A DNA stretch of 24,084 bases, taken from contig BTRA01000035.1 in assembly GCA_036986155.1 (NCBI GenBank), positions 1-24,084 on the forward strand. The letters are read 5' to 3'. This document shows, in pieces, positions 14,257 through 21,332 of the stretch. Made by a program: the position numbers and the translations under genes. A model generated the notes under the pieces. That model worked only from the letters and a program-made list of their open reading frames with translations, did not search any database and was not told the DNA's origin. Source of the stretch: JACZXQ01 sp036986155 (GTDB taxonomy: Bacteria > Gemmatimonadota > Gemmatimonadetes > Longimicrobiales > Gaopeijiaceae). How positions within the stretch are numbered: the stretch's first letter is position 1; every line of letters starts with the position of its first letter.

Positions 14257-16137
14257 ATGCATCCGGGCGAGCATGAGGCCGACACGCGCCCGCCGGCACA
14301 GGTCCCGAGTCGAAAACGGTTCCGGGGTATTTTCGGGGGCGGGCTCCACAAACGGCTGCTCCTCTCCTTTCTCCTCCTCTCGCTCGTGCCGCTGTTCGGC
14401 ATGAACGCCGTCGGATACCTCCGTAGCCGGCGGATCGTCGAGACCCAGGTGGAGCGATACCTCCACGAGATCGCGAATCTCCAGGCCATGCATGTCGCGG
14501 AGCACCTGGAACAGCAGCTCGCATATCTCGGAGCGGTGGGCACCGGCAACCGATTCCTGCAGGCGGCCGCCGAGCGGCGCGTTCCCGGCGCCACTCCTCT
14601 CATGGGAGAGGTGGCCGATCCCACCGCGGTCTCCAGATACCTCCGGAACCAGCTCGACGACGCGGAAAAGCGATTCGCCGATATGGCCCTCTTCTCGCTC
14701 GACGGGACCCTGCTCGGCTCCTCCTCCGGTTACCCAAAACCGTACCGGCGTCCCGGTCCTGCATCCGACCCGGTGACCGTCCTCCGCGAAGAGGGAGATT
14801 CCACACCTCCGGTCCTCCGCTACACCGTCCCCGTCATGAGCGCGCAGGGAGAGGCGGTCGCCTACCTGTCTGCTTCGGTGTCCACCTCGAACGTTCAGGC
14901 GTTCCTCGGCTTCCCGGGTAACGTAGCGGACAACATCCAGTCCTTCATATTGGACCAAGCCGGACGCCCCGTTTTCATGTCTCGGTTCCATCCTGGATCG
15001 TCGTACAACAAGCCGTTGGACAACCCGCTGTTGGGGCTTCCTCCGGGATGGAACGGGCGCTACGTAAACGACGAGGGCATCGAGGTCATCGGGACCGCGC
15101 TGTCTCTTCCCGGGTCGCCGTGGGTGTTCCTGACGGAAGTGCCCGCTGCCACGGTTCTGGAGGCCCTCCGGTCGCTTCAGAGACTCTCCATCATCGCAGG
15201 CGGCGTCTTCTTCGTCCTCGTGGTGGCTGTCGGGTGGTTTCTAGCCAGCGGGATCGTATCGCCGGTCCGGAGGCTGGTGGATGCCACCGGCCGAATAGCC
15301 GCCGGTGACCTGCAGACTCGTGTGCCCGCCGGTGGACGGGACGAGATCGGAGAGATGTCGGTGGCCTTCAACGAGATGGCCCGGGATCTCGCCGAAAACG
15401 AGGCGCGCATCCAGGAGCTACACGAGCGGGAGATCGAGCGGGCGGAGCAGCTCGCGACGGTCGGTGAACTCGCCAGCGGGCTCGCCCACGAGATCAAGAA
15501 CCCGGTGGTCGGCATCTCGAACGGAATGGACCTCGTCCTGAGGCGTGTCGGCCCCGATCCCCACCTGAAGCCCATCGCCGAGGAGATGAAGAGGCAACTG
15601 GAACGCATCGAGCAGGCCGTGCGGGATCTGCTTGCCTTCGCCCGCCCGCGCTCTTTGGATCTGGCATCCAACGATGTCAACGAGATCGTCCGTCGCGCCA
15701 CAACGCTGGTCAAACCCGCGGCTTCCAAGTCCGGGGTGACCGTTCGCGTCGACCTGAATCCCGATTTGCCGAGGCTGAACCTCGATGGGGAGCTCATTAG
15801 GCAGGCGGTCGTCAACCTGTTGGTGAACGCGGTCCAGCACTCGGAGCCGGACAGTATGGTGTGGGTAACGACTCGGTACGTGCGAGAGCAGGTGGAAATC
15901 GCGGTGAAGGATACCGGCCCGGGGATCGAGAAGGAGGTCTTCCAGCAGCTCTTCAAGCCCTTCTTCACCACGCGCCACAGCGGTACCGGGCTGGGGCTTT
16001 CTATCACCCGGAGCATCGTCGAACGGCACCGCGGGTTCCTTTCGGTGGAGACCGATCTAGGCGTGGGCTCGGTGTTCACCATCGTGCTGCCGCAACCGCC
16101 CGATGCCGGCGAAGCAGCGGAGAACGGGAAATCATGA
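14257..16137 (+). CDS. NtrB/ZraS-like sensor histidine kinase with periplasmic sensor and HAMP domain
   Basis: The 626-residue kinase has TM1 at about 33-53, a large periplasmic double-Cache-like region (about 54-305, with RFADMALFSLDGTLLG and DNIQSFILDQAGRPVF as PAS-like strands), and TM2 at about 311-331. A HAMP domain (about 331-385, ending DEIGEMSVAFNEMA) and a coiled linker follow. HisKA has phospho-acceptor H411 in GLAHEIKNP. HATPase has N524 in NLLVNAVQHS, G1 DTGPGI (552-557) and G2 GTGLGLS (576-582). The form HEIKNPVVGIS fits kinases that pair with NtrC-family regulators. Its stop overlaps the start of the regulator gene (ATGA), making them a coupled pair. The ligand is likely a small extracellular molecule, identity unknown. 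Confidence 0.93.
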   Translation: MHPGEHEADTRPPAQVPSRKRFRGIFGGGLHKRLLLSFLLLSLVPLFGMNAVGYLRSRRIVETQVERYLHEIANLQAMHVAEHLEQQLAYLGAVGTGNRFLQAAAERRVPGATPLMGEVADPTAVSRYLRNQLDDAEKRFADMALFSLDGTLLGSSSGYPKPYRRPGPASDPVTVLREEGDSTPPVLRYTVPVMSAQGEAVAYLSASVSTSNVQAFLGFPGNVADNIQSFILDQAGRPVFMSRFHPGSSYNKPLDNPLLGLPPGWNGRYVNDEGIEVIGTALSLPGSPWVFLTEVPAATVLEALRSLQRLSIIAGGVFFVLVVAVGWFLASGIVSPVRRLVDATGRIAAGDLQTRVPAGGRDEIGEMSVAFNEMARDLAENEARIQELHEREIERAEQLATVGELASGLAHEIKNPVVGISNGMDLVLRRVGPDPHLKPIAEEMKRQLERIEQAVRDLLAFARPRSLDLASNDVNEIVRRATTLVKPAASKSGVTVRVDLNPDLPRLNLDGELIRQAVVNLLVNAVQHSEPDSMVWVTTRYVREQVEIAVKDTGPGIEKEVFQQLFKPFFTTRHSGTGLGLSITRSIVERHRGFLSVETDLGVGSVFTIVLPQPPDAGEAAENGKS

Positions 16138-17501
16138 GAGCACGGATCGCGGTGTGTGACGATGAGATGCTCATCCGGCTTTGGCTGGAGGAACATCTCG
16201 GCGACGCCGGATACGAGGTGGAGACGTTCGAGAAGGCGGGTGAACTGCTTGTGGCTCTCGAAAACGACCCGGTCGACCTGGCCCTTCTGGACCTGCGGCT
16301 GCCGGACGGGTCGGGCATCGACTTCCTGCCACGGATCAAGAAAATCGATGCCGAGATCCCCGTCATCATGATGACGGCGTACGGCGACGTAGAGACCGCG
16401 GTGCGCGCAGTGCGGGCGGGTGCACATCATTTCCTGGAGAAGCCCATCGAACTGGCGGAACTGCTGCTGCTCATCGAAAAGGCCCTCGAGACCACGCGGC
16501 TGATGAGCGAGGTGGACCGCTACCGGGACGGAACGCGGTGGCAGTTCTCGGACGTGATCCTGATCGGGCGTTCGTTCGCCATGCGCAGGGTCGCCGAGAC
16601 GATTACGCGGCTGGCGCTGAGAGGCTCGCCGGCGACCGTGTTGGTCCAGGGCGAGACGGGTACCGGAAAGGACCTGGTGGCTCGAGCCATACATGCGCGG
16701 GGGCCTCGGCAGGACAAGCCCTTCATTGCGGTGAACTGCACGGCGCTGCCGGAGTCACTGGTGGAGAGCGAGCTATTCGGGCACCAGGCTGGAGCCTTCA
16801 CGGACGCGCGGGAAGAGAAGAGAGGGCTCTTCGAGCTGGCCCACGGCGGCACGCTCCTGCTGGACGAAGTGGGCGACATGCCGAAGGCCGCCCAGGCCAA
16901 GTTACTGAGCGTGCTGGAAACGCACGTGCTCCGGCGCGTCGGGGGATTGCGGGATATCCCCATCGACGTACATGTCATCGCGGCAACGAACAGGGACCTC
17001 GAAGCATTGGTCGGTGCCGGCGAGTTCCGCGAGGATCTTTTCTACCGCCTGAGCGTGGTTTCAGTCCACGTTCCACCCCTTCGGGAACGACGGGAAGACA
17101 TCGCGCCCCTCGCGCTCCACTTTCTCGCTTCGTTATGCCTGGAGATGGGGTTGCCCACCCGGCGCCTTTCTCCCGACGCGCTCAGGTCGATGGAGGCGTA
17201 CGACTGGCCCGGCAACGGGCGCCAGCTTCGGAACCTGCTGGAGCGCATTCTGCTCCTGGACGACCGGGAAACCGTGGAGTTGGCGAGCCTTCCCCCCGAA
17301 TTCCGAGTCGCGGCCGGAATCGCCGGAGACGCTGGACATTCCTTCGTGCTGCCGCCGGACGGAGTCGATCTGGAGACCGTCGAGCGCGACCTCATCCTCC
17401 AGGCTCTCGAGCGGACAGGGGGGAACAAGACGCGCTCGGCCCGCTTGCTGGGCCTCTCCCGGGACACGTTCCGCTACCGAGTGGAGAAACACGGCCTGTA
17501 G
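16134..17501 (+). CDS. NtrC-family sigma-54-dependent response regulator
   Basis: The 455-residue protein has a receiver domain with acidic pocket D9/D10, phospho-acceptor D53 in LLDLRLPDGSG, and K103 in FLEKP. The AAA+ domain has Walker A GETGTGKD (173-180), Walker B LLLDEVGDM (241-249), and the sensor motif AATNRDLE. A Fis-type helix-turn-helix at about 427-455 (NKTRSARLLGLSRDTFRYRVEK) binds enhancer DNA. Phosphorylation should trigger ATP-driven opening of sigma-54 promoters. The sigma-54 contact loop reads GAFTDA (220-225) instead of GAFTGA, and the DWPGNGRQLRNL box differs from the usual WPGNVRELRNL. It starts at an ATG overlapping the kinase stop. The target genes are not identified. 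The convergent cytochrome operon is a candidate only by proximity. Confidence 0.93.
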   Translation: MRARIAVCDDEMLIRLWLEEHLGDAGYEVETFEKAGELLVALENDPVDLALLDLRLPDGSGIDFLPRIKKIDAEIPVIMMTAYGDVETAVRAVRAGAHHFLEKPIELAELLLLIEKALETTRLMSEVDRYRDGTRWQFSDVILIGRSFAMRRVAETITRLALRGSPATVLVQGETGTGKDLVARAIHARGPRQDKPFIAVNCTALPESLVESELFGHQAGAFTDAREEKRGLFELAHGGTLLLDEVGDMPKAAQAKLLSVLETHVLRRVGGLRDIPIDVHVIAATNRDLEALVGAGEFREDLFYRLSVVSVHVPPLRERREDIAPLALHFLASLCLEMGLPTRRLSPDALRSMEAYDWPGNGRQLRNLLERILLLDDRETVELASLPPEFRVAAGIAGDAGHSFVLPPDGVDLETVERDLILQALERTGGNKTRSARLLGLSRDTFRYRVEKHGL

Positions 17502-17516
17502 GGCCTCGCCCACCAT

Positions 17517-17534
17517 CCCCCCCCCGGGGGGGGG
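17517..17534. terminator. C9-G9 perfect palindrome between convergent operons
   Basis: Nine C followed directly by nine G form an 18-base perfect palindrome in the 44-base gap between the regulator gene and the convergent cytochrome gene. Partial symmetry continues outside it (CACCAT on one side, AACGGTTG on the other). The transcript could fold into a G:C stem and act as a two-way terminator, though no T-tract is present. Homopolymer lengths are also a common place for sequencing error. Confidence 0.4.
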
Positions 17535-17545
17535 AACGGTTGGCC

Positions 17546-17998
17546 CTAGAGCGCCGTGCGCCGGGGCGAGGGGCGTGCCGCGCCGCTCAGTGTGCGGATG
17601 TATTTCACGAGTGCAGCGATCTCCTCCGGCTTCAACCGTGCGTCGAAACCCGGCATCTCCCGAATCCCGTCGGCGATGGAGCTCGCCAGCTCCTCATCGG
17701 TGCGGTCCACCCACAGCTCCGCGTCCGTGAAATCGGGAGGGCGCGGGTCGAAGGCGGCCGCGGCCCGACCGTTCCCCTTGCCTTCGGCGCCATGGCACGC
17801 AGCGCAGAGGCGGTTGAAGGTCTCCTTGGTTCCGCTGGTGGCCTGCTCGACACCAACGGCCCTGGGAGAACCGGTGAGGCGGGCGGAAATGGTCCGGACC
17901 TCCACCGCAGACCGTTGTGCGGAGGCCTGCCCGGGCGAGGCGAGAGCGACCATCGCGAGCAGCCCCGCCGTCCGGCCTGCGGTCTTGAAGGCTTTCAT
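17546..17998 (-). CDS. Periplasmic monoheme cytochrome c
   Basis: The 150-residue protein has a Sec signal peptide (about 1-28, cleaving near ASAQ), one heme site C65-AACH-69, and M115 in REMPGF as the expected sixth ligand. FNRLCAACHGAEGKGNGRAA and the closing EIAALVKYIRTL are typical of class I cytochromes c such as cytochrome c6/c551-like electron carriers. GGGAG lies six bases before the ATG. It is the last gene of the respiratory operon, 54 bases after the tetraheme cytochrome gene. It would be the soluble or loosely attached partner that exchanges electrons with the membrane complex. Confidence 0.92.
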   Translation of the reverse strand: MKAFKTAGRTAGLLAMVALASPGQASAQRSAVEVRTISARLTGSPRAVGVEQATSGTKETFNRLCAACHGAEGKGNGRAAAAFDPRPPDFTDAELWVDRTDEELASSIADGIREMPGFDARLKPEEIAALVKYIRTLSGAARPSPRRTAL

Positions 17999-18052
17999 GG
18001 CAATCTCCCATTGGTAGATGAGGTAGAGCGGAGCGACGAGGCCGTCGTGCCA

Positions 18053-19264
18053 TCAGCTGCCGCCGGCCTCGAGAGTGCCCAGGAACACGGCCAGGTCGCG
18101 CATCTCGTTTCCCTGGAAGAGGGGCCATAGGATGCCGGCCTCCTGGACGCGGGAGTACATGACGGGCGCGTGATTCCACATCGCCGTGGTGAGGCTCAAC
18201 GGGTTGGAGACCACCGCCGACTGCGTGAGGTCGGGTCCAATCGCCGGAGTACCGTCGAGGGAGTGGCAGTTCGAGCAACCCTTGGCCCCGAAAAGGGCTC
18301 GTCCGGCCTGCACGTCGCCCGCCATCTCTTCGTACCTCAAGTAGTAGAGGTACGCGATGATGTCGGCCAGCTCGCTGCCCTCGAACTGAGGGAAGGTGAT
18401 TCCGCTCCGCTCCATCGCCTCCGTGATTCGGGCCGAGTGGTTCCACAACTCGCCTGCGATCTCAGAGGCCCGAAGGTGTTGGATGGCGATGCGAAGGTCG
18501 GGCGCCCGGGCCGTGCCCCTCCCTGTCGCCCCGTGGCAGGCGATACATCCCTTGGACCGGAACAGGCGTTCTCCGGGGGCGAGATCCGGGGGGGGAAGCA
18601 GTGAAATCTTTCGATCCCTGAGCGTCGACGCCTCGCGGATGTACGCCTGTATGTCCGCCAGTTCACCGCTGTAGAACTGTGGTACGGGAACACCCTTTTC
18701 CGCTTGCAGATCGCGCATGGCCTTTCCGTGATTCCACATTCCGGCCGCGAGAGGGAGGGGCGCGATGAATCGAGCGTAGGAGTCGAGGGGCGGCGCCGCG
18801 GCGCCTCCGTCGGACCCCACGGAATGGCACTCCCTGCACCGCTTCTCTCTAAACCACTGAGCACCCAGCTCGGGGTTTCCCGGGGGGTCGAACAGCTTCA
18901 CGTAGTAGATGAAGCTGATGACGTCGGCCAGGTCGGACTCCGCGAAAATGGGCCACTCGAATCCCCGGCTGCGGACGGTCTCGATCATCCGTGGCGTGTG
19001 GTTCCAGAACATCCCCGCCAGCTGCATCAAGCTCCGCCCGAGCCCGACCTCGCCCAAGTCCGGACCCAACTCGCCACCGGTGCCCCAGATAGAGTGGCAG
19101 CGCACGCAGCCGCGCTCCGAGAACAACTGCTGACCCAGGGTGGGGTTTCCCGGGAACCGGGACGTGCTCTGGGCAACCAAGAGGACGGGCATCGCGAGCA
19201 GGCCGATGAGTACCACGAGGGCAAGGATGCGCCAGCGCATGCTGCTCGTCGGACGGTCGGTCAT
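18053..19264 (-). CDS. Tetraheme cytochrome c built of four tandem monoheme modules
   Basis: The 403-residue protein starts with an uncleaved-type signal anchor or signal peptide (about 10-31). Four heme sites follow: CVRCH 53, CRECH 143, CIACH 240 and CSNCH 330, spaced 90, 97 and 90 residues. Each lies in a repeated module with G..LF..+GC..CHS, a WNH motif 33-34 residues after the heme cysteine (W87, W177, W274, W363), a methionine shortly after that could be the sixth ligand, and an ending like F.G.ELADI.AYLYYL. This is an internal quadruplication of a class I-like cytochrome c domain. The ATG at 19264 overlaps the stop of the NrfD-type gene (ATGA), so it is likely made together with the membrane complex as its electron acceptor or donor arm. 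Confidence 0.9.
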   Translation of the reverse strand: MTDRPTSSMRWRILALVVLIGLLAMPVLLVAQSTSRFPGNPTLGQQLFSERGCVRCHSIWGTGGELGPDLGEVGLGRSLMQLAGMFWNHTPRMIETVRSRGFEWPIFAESDLADVISFIYYVKLFDPPGNPELGAQWFREKRCRECHSVGSDGGAAAPPLDSYARFIAPLPLAAGMWNHGKAMRDLQAEKGVPVPQFYSGELADIQAYIREASTLRDRKISLLPPPDLAPGERLFRSKGCIACHGATGRGTARAPDLRIAIQHLRASEIAGELWNHSARITEAMERSGITFPQFEGSELADIIAYLYYLRYEEMAGDVQAGRALFGAKGCSNCHSLDGTPAIGPDLTQSAVVSNPLSLTTAMWNHAPVMYSRVQEAGILWPLFQGNEMRDLAVFLGTLEAGGS

Positions 19265-20634
19265 CGATCGGCTCCCAGGGGCTCGCGTGCGATATCGTCG
19301 GGAAGGTATCCGGCCACCCGGCTTGCAACCTCGTTGACCGATTCCTTCCGGCCCTCCTTGATCTCCCAGATCGATACGATGGGGACGAACTTCACCGCGA
19401 TCATGTACAGGAGGATGAAGCCGGCGAAGGTGGCCGCCATGATCGAGGACTCGATCCATGTGGGCATGTACTGTCCCAGGCTCGAGATCTCCCAGCGTGG
19501 GTTGACGGAAGTCGGGACCACGATGATGAAGCGCTCAAGCCACATTCCTATGATCACGGGTACGCTGGCCAGCACCGTGCCGACAGGCGTGCGGGTGGCC
19601 CGTCGCGCCATGAGCACGAAGGGAATCACGAAGGTGAACGCGACCATGGTCCAGAACGGGATGGCGTACGGGCCTGAGATCTTCGCCCAAAACGCCCGCA
19701 TCTCGGCGGGCTGGGATCCGTAGAACGCCGTCAGGTACTCGGCGAACGTGAAATACAGCCAGAGCAAGCTGAACAGCAGGAGCATGCGCCCCAGATAGTC
19801 GAAGTGGATATCCCTGAAGTAGTTCTCCAACCTGAAGGCGCGGCGGATTACGTACATCGCCAGGAGGATCGCGGCGATTCCAGAGTAGATGGCGCCCATG
19901 ACGAAGTAGGGGCCGAAGATCGTGCTGTGCCACATAGGCCGGAGCGTCATCGCGAAGATCCAGCCGATGATGGTGTGCACCGAGACGGCGATGGGGATGA
20001 CCGCGATGGCCATCACGCCGATAAAACGCTCCAGGATCCTGCGCTGCCGTGGCGTATCCTGGTACCCGGCGGCGAGGATGCGATACAGCCACGGCATCTT
20101 GATCCCTGAATCACGGATGATGGCGAGATCGGGAAGCAGGGGTACGTAGAGATAGATCGTGCTGGCCGTGAAGTAGAGCATGATGCTCATCAGATCCCAG
20201 AGGAGCGGGGATCGGAACTGCGGGTAGAGGATGATGTTCAGCAGGCGGTCGGGCCGGCCGAGGTCGATGATGGGTTGGACCGCGCCGAACCCGATGACCA
20301 GTACCGTGATGAGCTCGGCCGACCGGGTGATGGCCCGCCGCCACTCCGCCTTGCTCACCCGCAAGATCGCCGAGATCAGCGTTCCCGCGTGGCTGATCCC
20401 GATGAAGAACACGAAGTCGATGATGTAGATACCCCAATACGCGGGGCGGTTCATCCCGGTGCGCCCGAGCCCGTAACGCACCTGCAGATAGTAGGCGTAG
20501 ATTCCCCAAAGGAAGACCACGGCGAACACGCTCAGGATCACGTAATACGCTCGCGACGTGCTGACCAGCGGGCGCAACAGCGCCTGCTCGTCCGGGGACA
20601 TCCGGGAGAGCTTCTCGGCTACGCCGGGGCGCAT
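19261..20634 (-). CDS. NrfD/PsrC-type quinone-interacting membrane subunit
   Basis: The 457-residue integral membrane protein has about ten hydrophobic helices, starting near residue 29 (YYVILSVFAVVFLWGIYAYYL). It carries family features such as FVFFIGISHAGTLISAILRV, FGAVQPIIDLGRPDR, and MLLLFSLLWLYFTFAEYLTAFYG. Members of this family (NrfD, PsrC, QrcD, ActC) bind quinol on the membrane and pass electrons to an adjacent iron-sulfur subunit. Ten helices resemble ActC/QrcD more than eight-helix PsrC. The ATG at 20634 has GGAGGGG six bases upstream and lies one base after the FeS gene stop. The open frame extends to 20790 but that part overlaps the FeS gene. It carries no heme motifs. Confidence 0.92.
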   Translation of the reverse strand: MRPGVAEKLSRMSPDEQALLRPLVSTSRAYYVILSVFAVVFLWGIYAYYLQVRYGLGRTGMNRPAYWGIYIIDFVFFIGISHAGTLISAILRVSKAEWRRAITRSAELITVLVIGFGAVQPIIDLGRPDRLLNIILYPQFRSPLLWDLMSIMLYFTASTIYLYVPLLPDLAIIRDSGIKMPWLYRILAAGYQDTPRQRRILERFIGVMAIAVIPIAVSVHTIIGWIFAMTLRPMWHSTIFGPYFVMGAIYSGIAAILLAMYVIRRAFRLENYFRDIHFDYLGRMLLLFSLLWLYFTFAEYLTAFYGSQPAEMRAFWAKISGPYAIPFWTMVAFTFVIPFVLMARRATRTPVGTVLASVPVIIGMWLERFIIVVPTSVNPRWEISSLGQYMPTWIESSIMAATFAGFILLYMIAVKFVPIVSIWEIKEGRKESVNEVASRVAGYLPDDIAREPLGADR

Positions 20635-20635
20635 C

Positions 20636-21319
20636 TCAGCCCCTCCGCCGGAGATAGTAGACCTTGGGCTCCGTTCCCAGGTCCTCCATGATCCGGAAGG
20701 CCCGGGGGTCCTCCTTGAGCTGGGCCACGCGATGGCTCGGATTGTCCAGATCTCCGAAGATGATTGCGCGGGTCGGGCAGATCTCGGCACAGGCGGGCTG
20801 GTAGTCCTCCTCGCGCATTTCCCGGCCCTCGACAGCCGCGTCCTCCCGGGCCTTCTGCAGGCGGTGATGGCAGAAGGTGCATTTCTCGATCACGCCCTTC
20901 GGGCGCACAGAGACGTCGGGGTTCAGATACTGGCGCTCCGTGTCGGGCCACTCGGGCGCATACCAGTTGAAATATTTCACCGTGTAGGGGCAGGCGTTGG
21001 CGCAGTACCGGCAGCCGATGCACCGCGGATAGATCTGCGCGACGAGGGAATCGGCGTCGACATAGGTCGCGGCAACCGGACAGACCGGAACACACGGCGG
21101 GTTGTCGCACTGCATGCACGGACGGGGATAGAACTCGACCGCCGTGTTCGGAAACTCTCCCGTCTCCTTGGCGACCACCTTCATCCAACTCATCGCCCGG
21201 TTCATGTCGGCCTGCTCCGGCGATACAGTGGCGATGTTGTTCTCGCTCTTGCAGGCGACCTCGCAGGCGGCGCATCCGGTGCAAAGGTCCAGGTCGATGA
21301 CCATTCCCCAGCGGCTCAC
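20636..21319 (-). CDS. Four-cluster [4Fe-4S] ferredoxin subunit of a respiratory oxidoreductase
   Basis: The 227-residue protein has sixteen cysteines in the DmsB/NrfC/PsrB pattern: C13, C16, C19, C23; C68, C71, C76, C80; C100, C103, C106, C110; and C147, C150, C177, C181. These should hold four [4Fe-4S] clusters that wire the Mo-family subunit to the membrane quinone subunit. There is no signal peptide, which is normal because such subunits travel with the Tat-exported catalytic partner. The start is GTG at 21319 with AGGAG seven bases before it. An internal ATG five codons later lacks a ribosome binding site. It lies 13 bases after the Mo-family gene and one base before the NrfD-type gene. 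It matches QrcC-type or the second half of ActB. Confidence 0.94.
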   Translation of the reverse strand: MSRWGMVIDLDLCTGCAACEVACKSENNIATVSPEQADMNRAMSWMKVVAKETGEFPNTAVEFYPRPCMQCDNPPCVPVCPVAATYVDADSLVAQIYPRCIGCRYCANACPYTVKYFNWYAPEWPDTERQYLNPDVSVRPKGVIEKCTFCHHRLQKAREDAAVEGREMREEDYQPACAEICPTRAIIFGDLDNPSHRVAQLKEDPRAFRIMEDLGTEPKVYYLRRRG

Positions 21320-21332
21320 GGGTGCGCTCCTC

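Noticed and set aside
15177..16694. 505-codon minus-strand open frame
   Set aside because: It is antisense to the kinase and regulator domains, which are unmistakable, and is low-complexity Ser/Arg-rich.
16538..18130. 530-codon plus-strand open frame across the regulator and monoheme cytochrome genes
   Set aside because: It runs out of frame through the sigma-54 AAA+ domain and antisense through a CXXCH cytochrome. Its composition is Arg/Gly/Pro-rich, as expected of shadow frames.
18704..19723. 339-codon plus-strand open frame
   Set aside because: It is antisense to the tetraheme cytochrome and NrfD-type genes and has no domain.
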